Shown: positions 30,972 through 39,015 of the stretch, piece after piece
How the letters are laid out: every line of letters begins with the position of its first letter
How positions within the stretch are numbered: the first letter of the stretch is position 1
Source of the DNA: Vibrio chagasii
GTDB lineage: Bacteria > Pseudomonadota > Gammaproteobacteria > Enterobacterales > Vibrionaceae
NCBI RefSeq assembly: GCF_002954585.1
Contig: NZ_MSCI01000002.1
Location: 1,838,089 to 1,902,088, forward strand
Direction of reading: 5' to 3'
Length of the DNA: 64,000 nucleotides
Translations under genes and position numbers: made by a program
The notes under the pieces: generated by a model
Databases searched by the model: none
What the model was told of the DNA's origin: nothing
The model's input: the letters and a program-made list of their open reading frames with translations, nothing else

Positions 30972-32987
30972 TTAATTAATGTTACGAAAAATATCATCCA
31001 AAATCATTTTAGCTCCTGCATATGATAAATGACCGCCACCGTTATAAATGCCTCCATATTTTTCATCAATCATTTTGCATCGACCATCAATACAAAAAAT
31101 TTCTTGAGGCATAACTTTATGTAGTTTGGGATGATTAGGTAAATATTCATCCAACGTTTGAGATGCTGAAACAGTCGAGCTATACGTATCTTTACTTGAA
31201 GACCACATATCTTCATATTTGGAAACTGAAGTTGTTAACTGCTGAAAAACAGCTTTTTTTACATCAGTTTCAGGCCTTGGCATCGGGTAAACAACATATA
31301 CTTCATGCCCTAAAGATAATAATTTATTTATATTCTCAGAATAAGATTTCCAAGCAATGTCCCCTTTTGCCCTTTCACCACCTACTAAATCTTTCTTTCC
31401 ATCTTCAATAGGGTTTTTAGTCCTATTTTTAGGGCGAGAAAATTGACCATAGTTTGTTCCTAGGATGATTTTTTTGGGGCTATTAAAATTAGAGATTAAA
31501 GCTAATCTATCTTTATTAACAACAGAGCATTCTGCTACGTTTCCAAACCAAATAGAAGGAGAAACAAACGGGCACTGCTCATAAGATAAAGAAATCATCC
31601 CTTCACCTCTTTCTTGAACTATTTCATGAAGAGCGTAGTCATATTGGCCAACAAAACTATCACCAAGAGTAACCCAAGACTCATCCCCAAAGCGGCAAGC
31701 AGTTTCAACTGTTCTAAAATTGCACTGGCTTCTTGATTTGAACTCTCCTCTATAACTGTCCCCAAGGTTATCTGGTTGTTCTAATCGTCTAAATTCTATG
31801 TGCTTGTACATATCGTAAGCTTCTCGAACCACCCCCCTAAGGTGCTCTGGGAATCCCTCACGCTGAACAGTCTGATGTACAAATAGCCCCAACAATAAAA
31901 CTGAAACTAAAGGTAATGAGAGTGCATACCTATTAAGACCTTTCTTGCGGTACACACTTTCTATAAACCTATATGTTAAAGTCGCTAGCAATAGTGAAAT
32001 AACCATTAATAGCGCGAACTGCTCATATCTAAAGTAATCATGCTTTATAAGTCTGAAAAACACGAAAACAGGCTGATGCCATAAATACAAAGAATAAGAA
32101 ACTAGACCGATGTAAACGATAGGTTTGATAGATAATAGATCATTGGATGCCTCTCCTTTGTGTGAGAACATCAAAAACAAGCATGTACCAAGAACTGGGA
32201 ATAGTGTTAAAAAAGAAGGGTGCTGAACCTCATGTCCAACAAAAAGCATGCTATGAACGATTAAAAAGAGCCCAAATAGAGGCAATCCCTTGTAGCATAC
32301 CTTCTCTAAACTACCTTCAGTTGCCATAGGCAACCTATTGCGATTGTAAAAGGTTGTTAATCCACCAAGAATTAACTCCCAAGCTCTTGATGGTAATAAG
32401 TAAAAAGCCATATCTGGATAGTTGCCAACAATGAAGGATGACAACTGCAATGATAGAAGCGCTAACCCTAATAAGACTTCAAACATATACTGTTTAAAAA
32501 ATCGATTAACGAACCAAACAATTACGGGGTAAACAATATAGAACTGCCACTCAACAGCTAAGCTCCAAGTGTGCAATAGCGGCTTGTATATACTAGCATC
32601 AGCTACATAACTATCTTCCGAGTAAAAGAAGTAGTTTGATCCAAAATACAGTGCTGACTTTAGAGAATTAACATATGTTACAAGATCACTAGGCAGTAGG
32701 ACTAAATAGGCGATGAGGGTTGTAACGACCAACATTGCTACTAATGCAGGAACAATTCTCTTTGCTCTTCTCCAATAGAAGTTTAAAAATGAGAATGTGC
32801 CTTCAGCCATATCATTTCTAATAATCGAAGTAATCAAGTAACCAGAAAGAACAAAGAAAACATCAACACCAAAAAATCCGCCTTGAAAAATTTGAATCCC
32901 AAAAACCTCCAAGTTTGCGTGATAAATAATGACAGCAATAACAGCTAAAGCTCGAAGGCCATCAAGCTCTCTACGATAAGACAACAT
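30972..32987 (-). CDS. OafA/YrhL-type acyltransferase with C-terminal SGNH domain
   Basis: This 671-residue membrane protein begins YRRELDGLRALAVIAVIIYH, the acyltransferase-3 signature with the conserved His23, and has about ten membrane helices to residue 370. The C-terminal 250 residues are a periplasmic SGNH-type domain with GDSF (Ser444) and a late HLS (His653). In this family the two parts acetylate O-antigen, capsule or peptidoglycan sugars. The position three residues before His653, normally aspartate, is glycine (NGGGHLS). A pentanucleotide repeat sits before the gene, which may switch it on and off. It is AT-rich cargo of the island and the target glycan is unknown. Confidence 0.9.
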   Translation of the reverse strand: MLSYRRELDGLRALAVIAVIIYHANLEVFGIQIFQGGFFGVDVFFVLSGYLITSIIRNDMAEGTFSFLNFYWRRAKRIVPALVAMLVVTTLIAYLVLLPSDLVTYVNSLKSALYFGSNYFFYSEDSYVADASIYKPLLHTWSLAVEWQFYIVYPVIVWFVNRFFKQYMFEVLLGLALLSLQLSSFIVGNYPDMAFYLLPSRAWELILGGLTTFYNRNRLPMATEGSLEKVCYKGLPLFGLFLIVHSMLFVGHEVQHPSFLTLFPVLGTCLFLMFSHKGEASNDLLSIKPIVYIGLVSYSLYLWHQPVFVFFRLIKHDYFRYEQFALLMVISLLLATLTYRFIESVYRKKGLNRYALSLPLVSVLLLGLFVHQTVQREGFPEHLRGVVREAYDMYKHIEFRRLEQPDNLGDSYRGEFKSRSQCNFRTVETACRFGDESWVTLGDSFVGQYDYALHEIVQERGEGMISLSYEQCPFVSPSIWFGNVAECSVVNKDRLALISNFNSPKKIILGTNYGQFSRPKNRTKNPIEDGKKDLVGGERAKGDIAWKSYSENINKLLSLGHEVYVVYPMPRPETDVKKAVFQQLTTSVSKYEDMWSSSKDTYSSTVSASQTLDEYLPNHPKLHKVMPQEIFCIDGRCKMIDEKYGGIYNGGGHLSYAGAKMILDDIFRNIN

Positions 32988-33025
32988 AAAAACTCACAAT
33001 TTTAAAAACTGGCTGTATTGTAAAG

Positions 33026-33059
33026 GCAAAGCAAAGCAAAGCAAAGCAAAGCAAAGCAA
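33026..33059. repeat. Pentanucleotide repeat GCAAA, 6.8 copies
   Basis: Six full copies plus four bases, without errors, end 39 bases before the acyltransferase start codon (reading TTTGC on the gene's strand). It lies in the promoter or leader, not in the coding region. Simple repeats in this position are known phase-variation switches in other Gram-negative surface genes. Confidence 0.95.
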
Positions 33060-33062
33060 TAA

Positions 33063-33068
33063 ATTATA
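33063..33068 (-). promoter_or_regulatory. Possible -10 element next to the repeat
   Basis: On the minus strand a perfect TATAAT abuts the upstream end of the GCAAA array. A second -10-like TACAAT is at 33017-33022 on its downstream side. No good -35 is evident for either, so which one is used, and hence whether the array is spacer or leader, is open. Confidence 0.35.
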
Positions 33069-33151
33069 GGGCGCATAAAAAATCGGTAGTCATTATTCCT
33101 ATTATGGTAAATGTGTGAGTTTGCTATTAGAAACAGTCCTCTGACCGCCTC

Positions 33152-33240
33152 AAACGCTCTTAGCGAAGATTTTACACACTTGAACAAAGCGGTATATTTC
33201 TATAACGCTTTGTAAGTTTGTGACGTTTTAAGAGCGGTTT
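33152..33240. repeat. Nested inverted repeat
   Basis: The outer arms AAACGCTCTTA and TAAGAGCGGTTT (one unpaired base) enclose inner arms ACAAAGCG (33184-33191) and CGCTTTGT (33206-33213), and these enclose a TATA/TATA mini-stem. The result is a large potential cruciform. It is not in a gene. Confidence 0.6.
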
Positions 33241-33391
33241 GTAGAGCAAAAGTCATCGAGTTTCTTTGAACTAAGAACTGCACTCCGATAACCATTTTTC
33301 GTACTTAATGAGCTTTGGGTTTCAGATTAGTTATGTTTGGTCAAAACCCATCCGACCGAGAGCGTGGCTTTTTTGGCGAAACTAACAATGG

Positions 33392-33519
33392 GGCACTTTT
33401 GAGTTAGAAAGTGCCACGGGTAAAAATTCAGCCTGTGAAGGTTTTGGACAAAAATGCGTTTCGGAAAATAGAACATTAGCAAAATATGAATAACTAAAAG
33501 TATGGAAAGTCATTTAACT
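33392..33519. repeat. Structured direct repeat, copy B
   Basis: Second copy of the element at 30732-30858, in the same orientation. The first hairpin is GGCACTTT/AAAGTGCC with a different loop. Copies A and B bracket the acyltransferase gene and its control region. Confidence 0.75.
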
Positions 33520-33732
33520 TTGTATCCACTGTTGATGGAACAGGCCATTATGGCAATAAACCTGATTAAAAGTGCTCTATAAGTACTTGTAATTCTTGTT
33601 TTTGGTACATGCTCGCTTACAATTCATTCTGCCTATCATCTCTCCTTATGCTGTCATTAAAACTCTTTATTATTCACAGGCTTAATTTGTTGGCACTCTC
33701 TGGTATCTATTTGAAATACTAGGGGCACATAA

Positions 33733-34332
33733 ATGAAAAATAGATTAGTCTGCACGTTAGCCGTGATGTTAATTATGGGGTGCAAAGAATCGAATGAGCC
33801 AAACGCAACTGTAGTGGAAGAACCGAGTGTCATCTCTCACATTGAGAAAACACCGGAACTAATTGCAGAATTAAAGGCACAGCCGACCATTGATGATCAA
33901 CTTAGGCTTCTATATGAGCGTTTTGAATCCATGCTTGACCGCAGCGACTCTCTCGCTGGTACTGATGCAAACAATGATGGTATCCGCGATGACATTGAGG
34001 CGTTTATCGATGCGTTAGAAGTGACCGAGCCAGCCCGAAAAGCCTTAAAACAAAACGCTCGCTACTCACAAGAAAACCTGTACCACGACTTCTCGAAAAA
34101 GACTAAAACCAATATCGACAAGGCAATGGCGATGGGTAATAGATATAACAAAGTTATCGCCTGTAAGAAGTTTGTTGGCATTCCAGTCAGAGATAGAACA
34201 AATACAGGAAAAACCATTAGAGCTCTCACCTACAACACCAAAGCACGCACCATGGCCTACCTTGCTTATAGCCATTTACAAGACGGCGCGATAAGTGCCT
34301 CCCTGAAAGCAGAGGCCAAATATTGTGAATAA
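33733..34332 (+). CDS. Lipoprotein with an EF-hand-like motif
   Basis: This 199-residue protein begins MKNRLVCTLAVMLIMGC, a lipoprotein signal with the acylated cysteine at residue 17. DANNDGIRDDIEAFI near residue 77 has the spacing of a calcium-binding loop. Two further cysteines (IACKKF and the terminal KYCE) could pair. I do not recognise the family. The downstream hydrolase starts inside its last codons (8-base overlap), so the two are translationally coupled and probably act together at the envelope, for example as partner, chaperone or inhibitor. That role is inference. Confidence 0.75.
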   Translation: MKNRLVCTLAVMLIMGCKESNEPNATVVEEPSVISHIEKTPELIAELKAQPTIDDQLRLLYERFESMLDRSDSLAGTDANNDGIRDDIEAFIDALEVTEPARKALKQNARYSQENLYHDFSKKTKTNIDKAMAMGNRYNKVIACKKFVGIPVRDRTNTGKTIRALTYNTKARTMAYLAYSHLQDGAISASLKAEAKYCE

Positions 34333-35848
34333 ACAAGCAATAATACTTATGGCTAGTGCCTTACTTTCCGTCAACGCCAATGCAAATTCCTGTAAAATCG
34401 AAGGCTATACCATAGGTTTCTTTAACGGGGTCGCAACAACGATAGACGAAGCCAACGACGGTCGAGATGAATTAGAATCCACTTTAGGTATCAACTATTA
34501 CAACGGTGAGTCTGTTGAGTACCAGCTTTTCTACAATGATTCTTATATTGACGGAAGTGGCCTTAACGTACTGGCTGATTTCGCTGAAACCTTTGACCAA
34601 AGAACTTACGAGTTAGAGCAGAAACAATTCGTCCGGTGGGAGGCGTTTTGGGACATTGTTAATGGTAGGCAAAACAGCTCTATCATCCAAAAAATCAGCG
34701 CCACTTTTGCTTGGTTTACTGGATTCGTTCTCGACTTCGCAAACCAAACCATCAATGCAACTATCACGACATTTTTAAAAGAACTAGCCTCACTTGTTGA
34801 TGCCCCCGAAACCAGCCGAACTAGAATGAAGCATCATCTTTTAAATGACTCTCTTACGTGGAAAGGAAAAAAGCTCATTTACATCGCTCATTCACAAGGG
34901 AACTTATGGGTAAACGAATCATATAAGCATGTTACGTCCCAATACGGTTACAGTGCCGATAACATTCGCGTCGTTCACATCGCTCCCGCTTCCCCAACCC
35001 TTAGCCCGGACAGTGATTATATTTTATCGACCTCAGATCTTGTGATTAATGGGCTGAACTTTACAGGGATAGGCAGCGTTCCGCCTCCCAACACCGTGAT
35101 AGCACCGAGCAAATTAGACTTTGCGGGACACGGATTAATTCCGATTTACCTCACTCATCCTAAATCTATTGAAAAACTTAAAGCCTCCGTCGATAAGGCT
35201 TTCACGTCTCTGACTAAACCCGAGATGGAAGATTTTTTGTTTAAAATTGAGTTCGATTATAGTGCGAGTTATGACGCACTTCATGATAATCCTGTTTATG
35301 AAATTGTTGACGCAAATAAAACTGACGATTTTGGTTCTTACCTAAAGTCTCCTTCTTTTTATCTCAGCCCAGAGGGTGATTCTTGGTTCAAAAGGAACGT
35401 GGATTCTTATATACAAGATGAAGATAGATTACCATTTAGAGTTGAGAACAATGCTGTGGTTTTGTTTGATACTTGTAAAAGCCCGAACGAGACATTGGAT
35501 GACATACCATCGATTCCCTCGCAAGACACTTATATGTTCATACAATGGCGAAATTTGAAACGCTTTGAGCGAGGTACATTTAAAGATATTTGGAGGTCAA
35601 GAAAGATGACCGATAGATATGGAGTGGTAGATGAAAGTTCAGTAGCGTTTCAAAGCATGGACGATGGTTATTTCATTTGCGTTGGTGATGGTGAAGCTAT
35701 TGAACTAGAGGCAACACAACACTTTTACAGTGAACAGCAACGTCAATATTTAGCCTCTCAGTATTTGTCAGGACGTTATGATGTGTCGGCACGATATGAG
35801 ACACCTTACTTTCCTTTCCAACCTACCAATCTTTGCCAAGGTCATTGA
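34325..35848 (+). CDS. Secreted alpha/beta-hydrolase-like protein
   Basis: The 507-residue product has a signal peptide (cleavage near NANA, before NSCKIEG) and a GFFNGVATT segment at the mature N-terminus. The clearest motif is IAHSQGNLWVN, a nucleophile elbow with Ser190, followed by candidate acidic residues in YILSTSDLVI and a candidate histidine in FAGHGLIPIYL (His269). These suggest a lipase or esterase fold, with the substrate unknown. The last 200 residues match nothing I know. A GTG start overlaps the lipoprotein gene by eight bases, with AGAGG upstream. Partial resemblance to hydrolases carried by other mobile elements is a recollection, not a search result. Confidence 0.75.
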   Translation: MNKQAIILMASALLSVNANANSCKIEGYTIGFFNGVATTIDEANDGRDELESTLGINYYNGESVEYQLFYNDSYIDGSGLNVLADFAETFDQRTYELEQKQFVRWEAFWDIVNGRQNSSIIQKISATFAWFTGFVLDFANQTINATITTFLKELASLVDAPETSRTRMKHHLLNDSLTWKGKKLIYIAHSQGNLWVNESYKHVTSQYGYSADNIRVVHIAPASPTLSPDSDYILSTSDLVINGLNFTGIGSVPPPNTVIAPSKLDFAGHGLIPIYLTHPKSIEKLKASVDKAFTSLTKPEMEDFLFKIEFDYSASYDALHDNPVYEIVDANKTDDFGSYLKSPSFYLSPEGDSWFKRNVDSYIQDEDRLPFRVENNAVVLFDTCKSPNETLDDIPSIPSQDTYMFIQWRNLKRFERGTFKDIWRSRKMTDRYGVVDESSVAFQSMDDGYFICVGDGEAIELEATQHFYSEQQRQYLASQYLSGRYDVSARYETPYFPFQPTNLCQGH

Positions 35849-36460
35849 TCATTATCTTCATCCACAGAATCAATGTATTAGTAACAAATTCTCATCAACT
35901 AATCGCTAAATGACAAATATTATGTAGTCATGATTTAGATAACGATTAATGAGTAAAAACAGTATTAGCAAGATGCTGATGAGTATCAACTCTAAATGAT
36001 AATGGGGCAAAAAAGAGTTTAGAGCCTATGACCTCATGTTCGTGATCACATGTGATTTTACTCAAACTATTTTACTTGATAACTCCCCTAAAGCTGCCGC
36101 CTGTGACCTCCACTTAAGCACGCTGCTTAATCTCATCAATCACAGCATTCGCGACCGCTTCTGCCATCATACCAGCCATCGCGAATTCATCATCGGAGCG
36201 CGAAGCCTTTAGCTTTTAGTTCTGTTTCTATCTTTTTTAATGAGCTTTTGCCCATTGCCATTGTTACTTACCTGCCAAAACGGTTGTTTATATACACATG
36301 CGGTTTTCTCATAGACGGGTAAATACTCGCGCTGGTACAAAACGGAAGTTCAGATGCCATCAGCAGACATGAAGCAAATAATTAGCAGCCAAATGTAGAA
36401 AAAAATCCACAACACCAAACTCTGATTGTAAAAAGTTTTTGTTTAAGCGGCGGTAAGTTA
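35849..36460. other. Decayed phage region
   Basis: About 600 bases without an intact gene. They hold the minus-strand phage pseudogene at 36072-36261 and a perfect 12-bp palindrome ATCACATGTGAT at 36045-36056. The rest shows nothing I recognise. Confidence 0.5.
36072..36261 (-). pseudogene. Remnant of a small phage protein gene
   Basis: From the ATG at 36261 (good AGGTAAG ribosome site) the frame reads MAMGKSSLKKIETELKAKGF. It then needs a one-base shift to continue as RSDDEFAMAGMMAEAVANAV and IDEIKQRA, passes a TAA at 36114-36116, and in the same frame goes on as VEVTGGSFRGVIK to a final stop. Rejoined, it is a short helical protein with a glycine-rich tail, like small tail-related proteins of temperate phages. 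The family is uncertain; the decay is clear. Confidence 0.5.
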
Positions 36461-36757
36461 TTGGATACCTGCGAGATTCCGTATCCATTAAGAAGAATTA
36501 ATAGTTTTAGCCTACAGAACGCAGATCTCATCGAACTAGAAACGAATGAAGCAATAATGCTGGTTGATAAGAACGATAGCGATGCCGTAAGCGGAAGCTA
36601 TCTAATCAGCATTGATGACCGTCATTCAATCAACGAAGTTCAGATCCTGCCGGGTAAACTATTGGTCGAGTTCAACGGAACAACCATCGAAACACAGGAG
36701 GGTGATATTGCTTGGTTAAAATCTATATTCAATAAGTTAATCAAGCTCAATGAGTAG
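36461..36757 (+). CDS. Fragment resembling a phage repressor C-terminus, fused to integrase
   Basis: The 98-codon frame starts with TTG and may not be translated. Residues about 33-83 (MLVDKNDSDAVSGSYLISID, then QILPGKLLVEF) look like the C-terminal domain of an S24-type phage repressor. The last residues, WLKSIFNKLIKLNE, look instead like the core-binding domain of a P2-type integrase that continues past the stop. A deletion probably joined repressor and integrase genes, which are neighbours in P2-like elements. The calls rest on remembered family patterns. Confidence 0.4.
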   Translation: MDTCEIPYPLRRINSFSLQNADLIELETNEAIMLVDKNDSDAVSGSYLISIDDRHSINEVQILPGKLLVEFNGTTIETQEGDIAWLKSIFNKLIKLNE

Positions 36758-37320
36758 AAGTTACCTAATCCTGTTGATGGTGTAGAGCCCACTAAAAAGC
36801 AGAATCTCAAGTTACTTTTTTAAGTGAAGAGCAGATCATGCACTTGTTTGAGGTAATTCAAGAAAGCAAAGTCGCTGAAGAGCTCACGACCATTTCCAAA
36901 ACCTGTTTAGCGACTGGGGCACGTATCAATGAGGTAGTCGAAACGAGAGGAAGCCAGTTGCTCAAGCACAAGGTGATTTTCACTAATACTAAAGGTAAAA
37001 GAAACCGAACCGTTCCAATATCAAATAAACTTTACAAAGAGCTTCACAAGCCAACAAATGATAAGCTTTTTAGCTGCGGTTATGGTGTCGCGCATAAATG
37101 GCTAACAAAAGCCCTACCCGATTTACCAAAGGGTCAAACAACTCATGTTTTGCGCCATACTTTTGCCAGCCATTTTATGATGAATGGTGGTAATATTTTA
37201 GTTTTGCAGAATATTCTAGGGCATCAAAAAATTGAGCAAACCATGATTTATGCTCACTTTTCCCCGAACCATTTGAGTGATGCAATCACCTTTAACCCCG
37301 TCACTCAATACAGCCTATAG
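36713..37320 (+). pseudogene. P2-type tyrosine integrase, truncated with a stop and a frameshift
   Basis: The intact part (ATG at 36838, 160 codons) is the catalytic domain, with TGARINEV (first Arg), HVLRHTFASHF (His-x-x-Arg) and the tyrosine in MIYAHFSPNHL. Upstream the frame reads KSIFNKLIKLNE, a TAG (36755-36757, where the family commonly has Trp), then KLPNPVDGVEPTKK. A one-base loss in the A run near 36794 shifts it into AESQVTFLSEEQI. The N-terminal arm-binding region is missing. It ends 21 bases before the right repeat, the normal place for an integrase. Confidence 0.85.
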
Positions 37321-37341
37321 CGCCCTAAAAAAATGGCGATG

Positions 37342-37404
37342 AAATGGCGATGAATTTTATTAAGCATGGTTAAATACGGTTAACCATGACATCCACTAAA
37401 TCAA
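37342..37404. repeat. Right attachment site-like direct repeat (attR)
   Basis: Partner of 29098-29160. The identical core is 37357-37378, and the inverted arms CATGGTTAA and TTAACCATG (37365-37373, 37380-37388) are perfect here around ATACGG. AAATGGCGATG occurs twice in tandem at 37331-37352, just before and into it. Confidence 0.75.
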
Positions 37405-37457
37405 CAAACCCTTGATAAACAAGCAATCATAAGGGTTTGCAAGAGGTATAAAAATCA

Positions 37458-38264
37458 ATGAAAGTAATTAGCTTCAACATCAATGGCCTAAGAGCTCGCC
37501 TTCACCAACTTCAAGCGGTTATCGACAAACACCAACCTGACGTGATTGGTTTACAAGAGATCAAAGTACACGACGAGGCCTTCCCAGTTGCTGATGTTGA
37601 AGCAATGGGCTACAAGGTCTACTTCCACGGCCAAAAAGCACATTACGGTGTCGCAATGCTGTGTAAGCAGGAACCTATTTCTGTGCAGAAGGGTTTCCCA
37701 ACAGACAATGAAGACCATCAAAAACGTATGATCATGGCGACGTTTGAAGATGTAAATGGCGAAAAAGTTACTGTACTAAATGGCTACTTCCCTCAAGGGG
37801 ACAACATCAAGCATGAAACCAAATACCCATACAAACGTGAATTCTACAAAGACTTGATGACCTACCTAAACGACCATCACAACAAAGATGAGCAAATCAT
37901 CGTGATGGGCGACATCAATATTAGCCCTATCGACGCAGACATCGGTATCGGCGAACCAAACGCTAAACGTTGGTTGAAAACAGGTAAGTGTTCGTTCCAA
38001 CCAGAAGAGCGTGAATGGCTAAAAACATTGATGGATTGGGGTTTTGTGGACAGCTTCCGTCTACTGCACCCTGAAGTTAACGATCAATTCTCGTGGTTTG
38101 ATTACCGTTCAAAAGGTTTTGTAGACAACCGCGGCCTTCGTATTGACGTGGTACTAGCAACTCAAAAACTTGCAGATAAGTGTACTGAAGCAGGCATCGA
38201 CTACGAACTACGTGGCATCGAAAAACCATCAGATCACGCACCGATTTGGTCAACGTTTAAGTAA
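37458..38264 (+). CDS. xthA: Exodeoxyribonuclease III
   Basis: Exonuclease III is the main AP endonuclease and 3' phosphodiesterase of base excision repair. The 268 residues show the family motifs [41 protein letters not shown] and the final SDHAPIW with its catalytic histidine. The length equals that of E. coli XthA. AGAGGT lies 14 bases before the ATG. The right end of the island lies about 55 bases upstream, so the promoter may have been altered or replaced by the insertion. Confidence 0.95.
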   Translation: MKVISFNINGLRARLHQLQAVIDKHQPDVIGLQEIKVHDEAFPVADVEAMGYKVYFHGQKAHYGVAMLCKQEPISVQKGFPTDNEDHQKRMIMATFEDVNGEKVTVLNGYFPQGDNIKHETKYPYKREFYKDLMTYLNDHHNKDEQIIVMGDINISPIDADIGIGEPNAKRWLKTGKCSFQPEEREWLKTLMDWGFVDSFRLLHPEVNDQFSWFDYRSKGFVDNRGLRIDVVLATQKLADKCTEAGIDYELRGIEKPSDHAPIWSTFK

Positions 38265-38288
38265 CAAGTTAAACAGTCTCTCCTAATA

Positions 38289-38315
38289 AAAACGGCGCTC
38301 AATGAGCGCCGTTTT
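38289..38315. terminator. Terminator between xthA and the art-like operon
   Basis: The stem AAAACGGCGCTC/GAGCGCCGTTTT with loop AAT can serve both convergent units. Confidence 0.9.
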
Positions 38316-38335
38316 GTTAACTATGTAGAATGCTA

Positions 38336-39013
38336 TTAACTAAGTGGTCTTAGGTAGGCTAGGAAACGTTTCTCTGCGTATTTGAAGATCGCAATGATGA
38401 TAAACGTTAACGCCATGTAGAACAGACCTGCTGTTAGGAACGACTCAAATGGAGCGTAGTAACGAGAGTTAACCAAACGCGCTGCACCTGTTAAATCCAT
38501 GATGGTTACGATACCTGCTACCGCAGAGCCGTGAAGCATGAAGATAACTTCGTTACTGTAAGCTGGCAGTGCACGACGTAAAGCACTCGGTAGAATGATA
38601 CGACGGTAAGTCTTCGGTGTACTCATGCCGTATGCTTTTGCCGCTTCCACCTCACCTTTCGGTAAGCCGTTGATTGCACCACGGATAATTTCAGCCGTGT
38701 AAGCAGATGTATTCAGAATGAATGCCACCAATGCACAGAACCAAGCGTTTTCCCATAAGGTATCTTTCACAGGGAAGAACTGATCCATGCCGTAATAAAT
38801 CAAGTAAAGCTGTACCAGTAAAGGTGTGCCACGGAAGAAATAGATAAACGACCACGCAGGTGCGTTAATCAACATATTGTGGCTGTTGCGAGCGATAGCT
38901 AATGGTATGGCAACAAACAAGCCAATAATCAAAGCGACGCAAACCATCCAAGCCGTTGTCCATAGACCACCAAGGTAAATCGGTAGGCTTTCAATTATCA
39001 ATGAAAAGTCCAT
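38336..39013 (-). CDS. artM: Basic amino acid ABC transporter permease (ArtM/HisM type)
   Basis: This 225-residue inner-membrane permease has five to six helices and the EAA loop contacting the ATPase (VEAAKAYGMSTPKTYRRIILPSALRRALP). It is the last gene of a four-gene unit in the same order as E. coli artPIQM. Substrates in this group are arginine, lysine, ornithine or histidine; the specific one cannot be read from the permease. The upstream permease stops two bases before it starts. Confidence 0.85.
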   Translation of the reverse strand: MDFSLIIESLPIYLGGLWTTAWMVCVALIIGLFVAIPLAIARNSHNMLINAPAWSFIYFFRGTPLLVQLYLIYYGMDQFFPVKDTLWENAWFCALVAFILNTSAYTAEIIRGAINGLPKGEVEAAKAYGMSTPKTYRRIILPSALRRALPAYSNEVIFMLHGSAVAGIVTIMDLTGAARLVNSRYYAPFESFLTAGLFYMALTFIIIAIFKYAEKRFLAYLRPLS

Positions 39014-39015
39014 AA

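Larger units (their letters stand above)
32988..33732. other. Upstream region of the acyltransferase and of the lipoprotein gene
   Basis: About 745 bases between divergent genes. They contain the GCAAA array (33026-33059), a possible minus-strand promoter, a nested inverted repeat (33152-33240) and repeat copy B (33392-33519). No gene is supported. Confidence 0.5.
29113..37378. mobile_element. Decayed integrative element or prophage remnant carrying cargo genes
   Basis: The element spans about 8.2 kb between ptrB and xthA and is bounded by the two direct repeats. It holds a broken P2-type integrase next to the right repeat, a repressor-like fragment, a decayed phage gene, and cargo that is not core Vibrio: a secreted carbohydrate-binding protein, an acyltransferase, a lipoprotein and a hydrolase. 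Its intergenic DNA is longer and more AT-rich than that of its flanks. With its integrase broken it probably cannot move alone. Confidence 0.75.

Noticed and set aside
33002..33187. 61-codon minus-strand frame through the GCAAA array
   Set aside because: It starts with TTG without a ribosome site, and a pentanucleotide array would break it with each slippage. The array is better viewed as promoter or leader.
30732..33519. Integron attC sites as explanation for the repeats
   Set aside because: The conserved R' and R'' core motifs of attC sites could not be found, and no integron integrase is in the window.
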